A stretch of DNA of 13,094 nucleotides from a bacterium. Lineage in GTDB: Bacteria; Patescibacteria; Dojkabacteria; JAKAPS01; JAJZLI01. The stretch covers positions 1 through 13,094 of the forward strand of contig JAJZDR010000075.1 of NCBI GenBank assembly GCA_021805885.1, in the 5' to 3' direction. Shown one piece after another: positions 1-5,880 of this stretch (positions are counted from its first letter, which is position 1; each line of letters begins with the position of its first letter). The translations under genes were made by a program, and so were the position numbers. Below the pieces are notes generated by a model. It did no database searches. It was not told the origin of the DNA and was given only the letters and a program-made list of their open reading frames with translations.

Positions 1-1
1 T

Positions 2-499
2 AAAGTTAACGATGTTTTAGAAGGAGTTGTTACTGGAGTGACTCCATATGGATTATTTGTTACAGCACAAGGACTTGAAGGGTTAGTTCACCTTTCAGAA
101 ATATCTTGGGATAAAGTGTCTGACCCTAATGATTTTTATAAAGTTGGAGACGTAGTAAAAGTACAAATGATAGGTATGGGAGATGATGGGAAAAGAGTGG
201 CTTACTCAATTAAGAGACTACAGAAAGATACCTGGGATAGTATAATTTCTCAATATAAAGTAGGACAAGTTGTTAAAGGTACTGTACAAAAGATAGTTGA
301 CTATGGAGTATTTGTTCGCATAGCAGATGGTGTTAATGGACTAATCCATATTTCTGAATTGTCTGATGATCAAGTATCTGATCCTTCAGAAGTAGTGAAA
401 ATTGGAGACAATATTGACCTTAAAGTTCTTTCAATTTCTCCTGTTGAGAGACACTTAGGATTGAGTTTAAAAAAAGCTAAATCCAAATCAAAACAATAA
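2..499 (+). CDS. rpsA: Ribosomal protein S1-type protein, C-terminal part (5' end outside window)
   Basis: Partial gene whose reading frame is open from base 2, so the GTG at 38 is an internal valine and not the start. The visible 165 residues hold two S1-type OB-fold RNA-binding domains. The first runs from about residue 3 to 75 (GVVTGVTPYGLFV, then GLVHLSEISW). The second runs from about 86 to 155 (GTVQKIVDYGVFV, then GLIHISELS, ending LGLSLKKAK). A lysine-rich tail, KSKSKQ, precedes the TAA stop. Tandem S1 domains with this spacing are typical of ribosomal protein S1, which binds mRNA on the 30S subunit. The missing N-terminus hides the number of domains, so another multi-S1 RNA-binding protein is possible. 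If it is S1, it acts in a genome where strong Shine-Dalgarno sites are rare, and S1-mediated mRNA recruitment would then matter more; that last point is inference. Confidence 0.85.
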   Translation, partial: KVNDVLEGVVTGVTPYGLFVTAQGLEGLVHLSEISWDKVSDPNDFYKVGDVVKVQMIGMGDDGKRVAYSIKRLQKDTWDSIISQYKVGQVVKGTVQKIVDYGVFVRIADGVNGLIHISELSDDQVSDPSEVVKIGDNIDLKVLSISPVERHLGLSLKKAKSKSKQ

Positions 500-542
500 A
501 ATTCTTAGGATTCAAATCCATTTTCTATATAAAATTTCAATA

Positions 543-551
543 TGTTATAAT
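543..551 (+). promoter_or_regulatory. Extended -10 promoter of the clpC-type gene
   Basis: TGTTATAAT matches the extended -10 consensus TGnTATAAT exactly. No good -35 is visible 17 bases upstream, which an extended -10 tolerates. The expected transcription start, about 7 bases after the hexamer, falls on or next to the A of the ATG at 558. The mRNA would therefore have little or no leader. Confidence 0.6.
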
Positions 552-557
552 ATGCAT

Positions 558-3047
558 ATGAATGAGCAAGATAATAGTTTAACAAAATTATCAAATAACG
601 CTATTAAGGCTATAAGGTTAGCGTATGAATATGCACTAAATGTTAATGCTAAAGAGTTAGATATAAAGTATTTAGTTCTTGCCATAATAAATAATAAAGA
701 GAATATAGTTTCAAAAGCTATGGAGAATATCAATTTTAATTCTTCTATATCTTTTGAGAATATAGATAATATAACTTCTTCAGGTAGGAAAACAAAAAAA
801 AGTAGTAATATTGATTTATCAGATGATTTTAAAGAAGTTATCACAGGAGCGTACTATTTAGCAAAAAAATTTAACCATGTTTATGTTGGCACAGAACATT
901 TATTTTTATCTATTATGAGGCAAGAAGATAATTATTTTGTTAAGGAATTGAAAAAATATGGAATAGACTATGAATCTGCATATAATATTATTTTTAGTTA
1001 TGGTAATTATCCTCCAGGTGTTTTTTTTCAAAAAGATAATGAAAGTAATTCTTTAATTCCCATAGAAAATCAAAGGGCTATTATTAATACAATAGCTACT
1101 AATTTAAATAAAACTGTACGGGAAAAAGGAAGTGCAGAAATAGTGGGAAGAGGTGAAGAAATTGATAGAATAATTCACATATTGTCAAGGAAAAATAAAA
1201 ATAACCCTATTTTGATTGGTGAAGCAGGTGTCGGAAAAACATTTCTGGTAGAAGCTTTAGCTTCAAGAATTGTCCAGAATAAAGTACCAGAGAACCTTAG
1301 AAATTTTGAGATATGGAGCTTGGATATATCAAAATTAATGATGTCTACAGAGATGAGAGGTGAGTTAGAAGGTAAAATCAATATGGTTATGGATGAAGTG
1401 AAATCGAGGAAAAATATTATAATTTTTATTGATGAAATACATATGATTTTTAATTCTAGTGGAAATGCTTCTAATAACGATATAGCTAATATATTAAAAC
1501 CTCATTTAACAAGTGAATATCTAAGATGTATTGGTGCAACAACATTATATGAATATCAGAGATATTTTGAGGGTGATGCAGCTCTGAACAGAAGATTTCT
1601 GCCTGTAAAAGTTAAAGAGTTATCTATTGATGATTCTGTTAAAGTATTATCTGGTATAAAGAAAGACATTGAGAGTTTCCATAATATTAAAATAAATAAA
1701 GATGCTATACCAACATCAGTATATCTTTCTGATAGGTTTATAGTAGATAGATTTTTGCCTGACAAGGCTATAGATTTACTGGAAGAAGCTGCTACTGCTA
1801 AAAATTTAGAAGATAATAGGTATTCTAAGAAGATTTCTAATATCAGAGACAATATTAAAGCTATTCAAGAAAAAAAAGAAAAATATCTAGAGGGGCAAAA
1901 GTATCTTCAATCGATGTATTTAAGAGAAAAGGAAAGAATATTAAATCAAGAGATGCTTAATATAAAGAATAATGATCTTTTTTATGGAAGAGAAGTAATG
2001 CCTGAAGATATAGTAAGGGTGGTTTCGAAATGGACAGATATACCAGTCTATAATATATCAAATAGTAATCTTTCACAGATGAAGTCTATAAATAGAGAAA
2101 TAAGAAAGGAGATTATAGGTCAAGATAATGCAGTTACCAGGGTAGTAGATATATTAAAAAGTGCGAGAGCAGGATTTAGAGATGAAAAAAGACCACTAGG
2201 TACATTTCTATTTTTAGGTCCTACTGGTGTTGGTAAAACAGAACTAGCAAAACAAGTTGCTATGAAATATATGGGAAGTTCTAAGTCACTTATACAACTA
2301 GATATGTCAGAGTATATGGAGGCCCATAGTATATCAAAGTTTATCGGTTCTCCTCCTGGGTATGTTGGTTATCAAGAGGGAGGGAGGCTTACTGAATCTG
2401 TAAAAAACAAACCTTATTCAGTAGTACTTTTTGATGAGATTGAGAAAGCACACCCTGATATTTTAAATATATTGCTTCAGGTTATGGAAGAAGGACATTT
2501 AACTGATAGTAGAGGTCGTTTTGTAAATTTCAAAAATACTATTATAATACTTACATCAAATATTGGATCTGATTTAATTGAGAATAGCAATATTCTTGGA
2601 TTTGATGTAGATATAGATATTGAAGAAAAGACAGCTGTTATTGATGAATATGAAAAAATGGAATCTCAAGCATTAATGAAATTGAAGGAATATTTGTTGC
2701 CTGAGTTCCTAAATAGAATAGATGACGTTATTATCTTTAGGTCATTAAGTAAAAAGGATGCCTTAAAAATAGTTAGGAAGTTGGCTTATGAGTCTAAAAA
2801 TAAGTTGGCAAAAATGAATATAGATATAGAGTATTCAGAAAATTTTTTGAAATACATTGCAGAAAAGGGTTTTAGTGAAGAATTTGGTGTAAGACAATTA
2901 AAAAGGATATTTAATAAGCATACGGAAACAACTTTGGCTAGCTATTTTATGGACACCAATGTAAATAATGATAATCAATTCCATGATAAACAACTAATAA
3001 TGGATTATGATCCAAACAGTAAAGTTGTATTAATAAATAACAAATAA
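558..3047 (+). CDS. clpC: ClpC-type AAA+ unfoldase, ATPase partner of ClpP
   Basis: Two-ring Hsp100 ATPase that unfolds proteins and threads them into ClpP in the cytoplasm. Numbered from the ATG at 558 (829 aa), it has an N-terminal Clp repeat domain (about 1-145). Ring 1 has Walker A GEAGVGKT (221-228), Walker B IFIDEIH and an ALNRRF arginine-finger region. A short coiled middle domain follows (about 425-475). Ring 2 has Walker A GPTGVGKT (554-561), a GYVGYQEGGRLT pore loop and Walker B VVLFDE (622-627). LGF at 680-682 sits where ClpC carries its VGF ClpP-docking loop, so it is more likely a ClpP partner than a ClpB disaggregase, which also has a much longer middle domain. Ring 1 has EMRGE where the family has KYRGE, so the pore tyrosine is replaced by Met266. 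A second in-frame ATG at 552 would add two residues but lies upstream of the expected transcription start. There is no Shine-Dalgarno sequence, and clpP is not in the window. Confidence 0.9.
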   Translation: MNEQDNSLTKLSNNAIKAIRLAYEYALNVNAKELDIKYLVLAIINNKENIVSKAMENINFNSSISFENIDNITSSGRKTKKSSNIDLSDDFKEVITGAYYLAKKFNHVYVGTEHLFLSIMRQEDNYFVKELKKYGIDYESAYNIIFSYGNYPPGVFFQKDNESNSLIPIENQRAIINTIATNLNKTVREKGSAEIVGRGEEIDRIIHILSRKNKNNPILIGEAGVGKTFLVEALASRIVQNKVPENLRNFEIWSLDISKLMMSTEMRGELEGKINMVMDEVKSRKNIIIFIDEIHMIFNSSGNASNNDIANILKPHLTSEYLRCIGATTLYEYQRYFEGDAALNRRFLPVKVKELSIDDSVKVLSGIKKDIESFHNIKINKDAIPTSVYLSDRFIVDRFLPDKAIDLLEEAATAKNLEDNRYSKKISNIRDNIKAIQEKKEKYLEGQKYLQSMYLREKERILNQEMLNIKNNDLFYGREVMPEDIVRVVSKWTDIPVYNISNSNLSQMKSINREIRKEIIGQDNAVTRVVDILKSARAGFRDEKRPLGTFLFLGPTGVGKTELAKQVAMKYMGSSKSLIQLDMSEYMEAHSISKFIGSPPGYVGYQEGGRLTESVKNKPYSVVLFDEIEKAHPDILNILLQVMEEGHLTDSRGRFVNFKNTIIILTSNIGSDLIENSNILGFDVDIDIEEKTAVIDEYEKMESQALMKLKEYLLPEFLNRIDDVIIFRSLSKKDALKIVRKLAYESKNKLAKMNIDIEYSENFLKYIAEKGFSEEFGVRQLKRIFNKHTETTLASYFMDTNVNNDNQFHDKQLIMDYDPNSKVVLINNK

Positions 3048-3091
3048 ACAACTTATCCACATAAAATTTTACCCAAACAACTTATCCACAT
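3046..3091 (+). repeat. Two 17-nt direct repeats, each with a perfect DnaA box
   Basis: AAACAACTTATCCACAT occurs at 3046-3062 and again at 3075-3091, identical over 17 bases with a 29-base period. Each copy contains TTATCCACA, the consensus high-affinity DnaA box (3053-3061 and 3082-3090), in the same orientation. The first copy starts inside the stop codon of the clpC-type gene, and a very AT-rich stretch follows. No dnaA or dnaN gene is in the window, so this could be a DnaA-bound regulatory or titration site or part of an origin. I noticed no other perfect DnaA box in the window. Confidence 0.6.
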
Positions 3092-3154
3092 TTAACATAA
3101 ATGCTGTTATTATAATATATTTCCGTATGGTATTTCAAATTTAAGATTATAGGC

Positions 3155-3183
3155 TTGACAAAAAAAAGATTATGGGATACAAT
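3155..3183 (+). promoter_or_regulatory. Sigma-70-type promoter of a small RNA
   Basis: A perfect -35 TTGACA (3155-3160), a 17-base spacer and a -10 TACAAT (3178-3183) predict a start near 3190. No credible reading frame follows. The transcript would instead enter the long hairpin and terminator at 3209-3319, so this promoter appears dedicated to a non-coding RNA. Confidence 0.7.
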
Positions 3184-3189
3184 AATATT

Positions 3190-3319
3190 GTTCTTTAAAA
3201 TTAGTTTTAATAATAAATGTACTTCCCTGGGTCTGGTTAGTAAAAGAAGCTTTGCTGGTCCCATGGAAGTACATTTATTATTGGGATCGGTGGGGGGCAG
3301 TACCGATCCCTTTTTTTTT
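3190..3319 (+). ncRNA. Candidate structured small RNA of about 130 nt, family unknown
   Basis: A near-consensus promoter lies directly upstream and a strong intrinsic terminator ends the unit. The body is a rod-like hairpin with a perfect 18-bp stem: 3209-3226 (AATAATAAATGTACTTCC) pairs with 3265-3282. After one mismatch the stem continues as TGGG/CCCA (3228-3231 with 3260-3263), and an apical stem AGTAAA/TTTGCT (3239-3244 with 3251-3256) closes a 6-base loop AGAAGC. The predicted 5' end is an unpaired AU-rich stretch. The middle and the terminator are clearly richer in G+C than the surrounding DNA, which is typical of functional RNAs in AT-rich genomes. It lacks the GGAAGCAG signature of SRP RNA and looks too short and too perfectly paired for 6S RNA. 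Frames through it lack family resemblance and are interrupted or skewed by the repeats, so I regard it as non-coding. Function unknown. Confidence 0.6.
3283..3319 (+). terminator. Strong intrinsic terminator of the small RNA
   Basis: Perfect 9-bp stem GGGATCGGT (3283-3291) with ACCGATCCC (3302-3310), a 10-base loop containing six consecutive G, then nine T (3311-3319). The stem starts immediately after the 18-bp hairpin ends. It isolates the small RNA from the rplJ promoter 34 bases downstream. Confidence 0.9.
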
Positions 3320-3352
3320 GCCCACTTACTTTTTTAAAATTAAAATATTAAT

Positions 3353-3381
3353 TTGACTTACAATAAGAATTGCTCTATAAT
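3353..3381 (+). promoter_or_regulatory. Strong promoter of rplJ-rplL
   Basis: TTGACT (3353-3358), a 17-base spacer and a perfect TATAAT (3376-3381) give a near-consensus housekeeping promoter, with a predicted start near 3388. It leaves a leader of about 140 nt before rplJ. It makes rplJL a transcription unit of its own, separate from the rplKA genes on the other strand. Confidence 0.85.
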
Positions 3382-3392
3382 CTTAGATACTC

Positions 3393-3483
3393 AAAAGAGG
3401 TCAAAGACAATAGGATTTATACAGGTATTCTGTGTAAATTAAAATTCTCCTATTTAGACTTTCGCAAGGTTTATTTGTCTTAT
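3393..3483 (+). promoter_or_regulatory. Ribosomal protein L10 leader (autoregulatory RNA)
   Basis: Known families: an L10-leader RNA upstream of rplJ binds L10 or the L10-L12 complex and represses its own operon. Seen here: an outer stem AAGACAA (3404-3410) with TTGTCTT (3475-3481), and ATAGGA (3410-3415) with TCCTAT (3448-3453). An internal hairpin pairs TATACAG with CTGTGTA around a GTATT loop (3418-3436). A 3' arm, TTTAGACTTTCGCAAGG (3453-3469), forms a small hairpin with loop TCGC. This pattern, directly before rplJ and followed by an intrinsic terminator, fits the L10 leader family as I recall it. I could not run a covariance model. Confidence 0.75.
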
Positions 3484-3486
3484 CAG

Positions 3487-3507
3487 CTTCCTTTTGGAAG
3501 TTTTTTT
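3487..3507 (+). terminator. Attenuator between the L10 leader and rplJ
   Basis: CTTCC (3487-3491), loop TTTT, GGAAG (3496-3500), then seven T (3501-3507), ending 21 bases before the rplJ start codon. The stem has only 5 bp, so termination is probably conditional. It would fit control in which L10 bound to the leader favours termination, but the alternative antiterminating fold is not clear to me. Confidence 0.75.
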
Positions 3508-3528
3508 AGTATTTATAACTTTTAGAAT

Positions 3529-4059
3529 ATGGCAATAAATAAAGATAAGAAGAAAATTATAATAGATAGCTATATTAACTATATAGATTCCAGTGAGTCA
3601 TTATTTTTTATAAATACTCAAGGTTTAGATATAAAGACAGTTGCTGTTTTAAAAGAGGAGCTAAATTCAAATAATGCAAAGTATATTCTTATAAAAAATA
3701 CATTATTTAGAAAAGCTTTAAAAGATTCTTCTAGGTATATAGAGAATATAGATAAAGAATTGTTTGGATATAATGCGATGGTATTTTCAGAATCTGATTC
3801 TAATATTGTTGCAAAAAAAATATTAGATTTTGCTAATAAAAATGATGTTGAGGTTAAATTTGGAGCTCTTTATGGAGCATTTCTTTCTAAAGATGATGTT
3901 GTTGGATTAAGCAAGGTTCCTTCAAAGGAACAAAGTATAATAAATATGATATATGTTATTAATGGAGGGGTTCAAAGGTTACACTTTGCTTTAAGTTATA
4001 ACATTCAAATGTTAATTAATACTATTAATATTATAAAAGAATCAAAGGAGGTGAAATAA
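3529..4059 (+). CDS. rplJ: 50S ribosomal protein L10
   Basis: L10 forms the base of the ribosomal stalk: its N-terminal domain binds 23S rRNA beside L11 and its C-terminal helix carries the L7/L12 dimers. The 176-residue protein has the usual length. The N-terminus starts AINKDKKKIIIDSYINYI, then comes the family pattern FFINTQGL, LKEELNSNNAKYILIKNTLFRKAL (residues 41-64) and later VKFGALYGAFLS. The hydrophobic C-terminal helix, LINTINIIKESKE, is the expected L12-binding segment. The ATG at 3529 is the only suitable start before this pattern. It has no Shine-Dalgarno sequence. The gene follows its own promoter, leader and attenuator and is 4 bases from rplL. It is unusual in being separated from rplK-rplA, which lie on the opposite strand. 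Confidence 0.95.
   Translation: MAINKDKKKIIIDSYINYIDSSESLFFINTQGLDIKTVAVLKEELNSNNAKYILIKNTLFRKALKDSSRYIENIDKELFGYNAMVFSESDSNIVAKKILDFANKNDVEVKFGALYGAFLSKDDVVGLSKVPSKEQSIINMIYVINGGVQRLHFALSYNIQMLINTINIIKESKEVK
4044..4053 (+). promoter_or_regulatory. Strong Shine-Dalgarno sequence of rplL
   Basis: AAAGGAGGTG lies across the last codons of rplJ, 10 bases before the rplL ATG at 4064. It is the only strong Shine-Dalgarno site I found in front of any gene here. Several L7/L12 copies are needed per L10, so a strong site at this gene makes sense (inference). Confidence 0.85.
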
Positions 4060-4063
4060 TAAT

Positions 4064-4465
4064 ATGGATGATAAAAAGATGAATTCTATCGTAGAAAGTA
4101 TAGAGAAAATGAATGTATTGGAAGTTTCTCAACTAGTAAAAATTTTAGAGGAGAAATTTGGAGTACAAGCATCGGGTGTTATGTCTATGGGTAACATGGT
4201 GTCAGCTAATCAGACTACAGAATCTAACACAGAAGGTGAAAAAGAGGAAAAAACATCTTTTGAGGTTGTATTACAGTCAACTGGGGATAAAAAAATTGAG
4301 GTTATCAAAGCTCTAAGAGTTATTAGTCCTGAATTGGGTCTAACTGAAGCTAAAGCTATTGCAGAGTCAGCTCCTAAGACAATCAAGGAATCTGTATCTA
4401 AAGAAGATGCTGATGAGATGAAAAAATCTCTTGAAGCTGCTGGAGCAACTGTTGAACTTAAATAA
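4064..4465 (+). CDS. rplL: 50S ribosomal protein L7/L12
   Basis: The multi-copy stalk protein that recruits and stimulates translation GTPases. The 133 residues show an N-terminal dimerisation and L10-binding helical part (about 1-35), a flexible acidic hinge (about 45-64) and the globular C-terminal domain (65-133). The latter carries the recognisable patterns FEVVLQSTGDKKIEVIKALR, LGLTEAKAIAESAPKTIKE, VSKEDADEMKKSLEAAGA. The usual R-x-x-T-G-L-G-L segment reads RVISPELGL (85-93), one residue longer, with P-E in place of T-G. This part of the domain contacts elongation factors in the family, so the change may be a lineage trait. The gene is co-transcribed with rplJ, has a strong Shine-Dalgarno site, and is followed by a terminator. 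Confidence 0.95.
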   Translation: MDDKKMNSIVESIEKMNVLEVSQLVKILEEKFGVQASGVMSMGNMVSANQTTESNTEGEKEEKTSFEVVLQSTGDKKIEVIKALRVISPELGLTEAKAIAESAPKTIKESVSKEDADEMKKSLEAAGATVELK

Positions 4466-4499
4466 AAATAATATTTTCATTTATTAAATAACAATACTA

Positions 4500-4525
4500 A
4501 AAGAGAGAGGTTTTCCTCTCTCTTT
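4500..4525. terminator. Bidirectional terminator between convergent rplL and the membrane protein gene
   Basis: Perfect 11-bp stem: 4500-4510 pairs with 4515-4525 (AAAGAGAGAGG with CCTCTCTCTTT) around a TTTT loop. The minus-strand exit reads TTTTAGTATTG and the plus-strand exit TTTAGTTATTG, so it probably serves both units. The TAA stop of the minus-strand gene (4524-4526) lies in the right arm of the stem. Confidence 0.8.
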
Positions 4526-5879
4526 AGTTATTGCTTAATATAGATTTTTTTGTAGCTTTCTCTAATATTGCTAAAAATGTTCCCATAACTATCCAGTTAA
4601 AGAATAAGTCAAAATAAGAGTGAAATAAATTTGCTATAAGGAGAGCTAGTAGACCTGATATAAACGCACTTATTATAATGAAATCAGTATTTCTATTGTT
4701 TTTGATAATAACTTTTAATTTTTTCCAAAAAATATCAAAATATACTACAAGGAAAAACATATAACTTAAAAATCCTATAATACCTATTTCAGAAAGCCAT
4801 AATGTAAATAGAGGAGGTGTATCAATGTTGTTGTAGTAAAATGGAATAAATGGTTTGATATATAATCCGAAATAATATGTGAATGTTCCTAGTCCTGTAC
4901 CAAATATTGGAAATTTCTTAAAGATATTGATACTCGATTGCAAGAGTAATATATGTGTATCAAAAGAGTATTTTTGTGAAGAATATATATATGGAAATAA
5001 TATTATACTAGATACTAGCACTATTACAAAATATACTAATAGAGTATACAAAAGATATTTATTCATATAAGTTTTGTAATAATATAGTAATAGTAGGAAA
5101 AATGCTATAGCTATACCAATCAATGAACTTTTAGAGAAAGTTATCATGAAAAAGAAAAATATTACTATAGATAATAAGTTTAGCGCTAGTAACCATTTTT
5201 TTGTTTTCAAACTTAGGTTTTTGCGATTTATCAAATATAGTACTAATAATATAGGTATGAATATTGCAATGAAACCTGCAGTAGTATTAACATCATTGAA
5301 TGTTGAATCTGGCCTTAAAATACTAAAGTGTCCTATATGTAGTATAAATGTACTAGGGTTTATAGTTGTTGCATGTAATATATTGTGCAGGTTTAAGCTA
5401 TCAATTTTATAAAATAAATATCCTAAAAACTGTAATACGCCATAGAAAGAGACTAAAAAAATTGTTATAAAGAATGTCACTAATATAGTCATCGTATTTT
5501 TGTAGTAGAGTGTATACATATAACATATTAAAAATAATAATATTGATAAAACAATATAGATTGTTGATTTGAAGGACAAAAATTTATTTATAGAAAAAAG
5601 ATCACTTATTAATACAGCAATAGGAATGGCCAATAACCCAATAAGTAAATATTTATTCATTGTTTTAGCATACTTAAAGATATTATGATAGTTAATCCAT
5701 ATTGACATTATAATTACTGGGAAAAACATAGCTATCGGATCTAGTGTAAACCCTATGTAAGAATTAAATCTCTCAAGTGGCATAAGCAGGATTAATATAG
5801 GGACTAAAAGCTTGGGGTAATTCAAAGCTATTACTCCTAGTATTAAATATATAATTATTATTATACCTATAATTATCAT
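4524..5879 (-). CDS. O-antigen ligase / polymerase-like membrane protein (Wzy_C type)
   Basis: A 451-residue polytopic membrane protein with about twelve hydrophobic helices and one long soluble loop near residues 300-360. It has the layout and weak motifs of the O-antigen ligase/polymerase superfamily, which transfers or polymerises lipid-linked glycans on the outer face of the membrane. These are RPDSTFNDVN (189-198), FSKSS (248-252), the loop motif FPIFGTGLGTF (323-333) and LWLSEIGIIGF (360-370). The sugar substrate cannot be read from the sequence. It could polymerise a surface polysaccharide, ligate glycans, or glycosylate proteins. Its ATG follows the mreB TGA after a single base, with no Shine-Dalgarno sequence, so it is co-transcribed and probably translated by reinitiation. 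The pairing suggests surface-glycan assembly linked to the MreB system, but that is inference. No other glycan gene is in the window. Confidence 0.75.
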   Translation of the reverse strand: MIIIGIIIIIYLILGVIALNYPKLLVPILILLMPLERFNSYIGFTLDPIAMFFPVIIMSIWINYHNIFKYAKTMNKYLLIGLLAIPIAVLISDLFSINKFLSFKSTIYIVLSILLFLICYMYTLYYKNTMTILVTFFITIFLVSFYGVLQFLGYLFYKIDSLNLHNILHATTINPSTFILHIGHFSILRPDSTFNDVNTTAGFIAIFIPILLVLYLINRKNLSLKTKKWLLALNLLSIVIFFFFMITFSKSSLIGIAIAFFLLLLYYYKTYMNKYLLYTLLVYFVIVLVSSIILFPYIYSSQKYSFDTHILLLQSSINIFKKFPIFGTGLGTFTYYFGLYIKPFIPFYYNNIDTPPLFTLWLSEIGIIGFLSYMFFLVVYFDIFWKKLKVIIKNNRNTDFIIISAFISGLLALLIANLFHSYFDLFFNWIVMGTFLAILEKATKKSILSNN

Positions 5880-5880
5880 A

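Noticed and set aside
508..519. Terminator after the S1-type gene (GGAT-TCAA-ATCC)
   Set aside because: The stem is only 4 bp and is followed by ATTTTC, which is too weak to call.
3111..3116. TATAAT as another promoter
   Set aside because: There is no -35 or TG extension at the right distance and no gene follows. Such hexamers are common by chance in this AT-rich DNA.
3209..3282. SRP RNA (4.5S) or 6S RNA
   Set aside because: SRP RNA needs a GGAAGCAG-like apical motif, which is absent. 6S RNA is longer, with an open central bubble in an irregular rod, whereas this stem is perfectly paired over 18 bp.
3209..3282. Miniature inverted-repeat transposable element
   Set aside because: The 18-bp terminal repeats fit, but there is no target-site duplication. 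A promoter and a terminator border the element exactly, and no second copy is in the window.
3082..3337. Two overlapping ~60-codon open frames, one per strand, in the clpC-rplJ spacer
   Set aside because: Both run through the promoter, hairpin and terminator sequences and have no family resemblance. The interval is better explained as regulatory and structured RNA.
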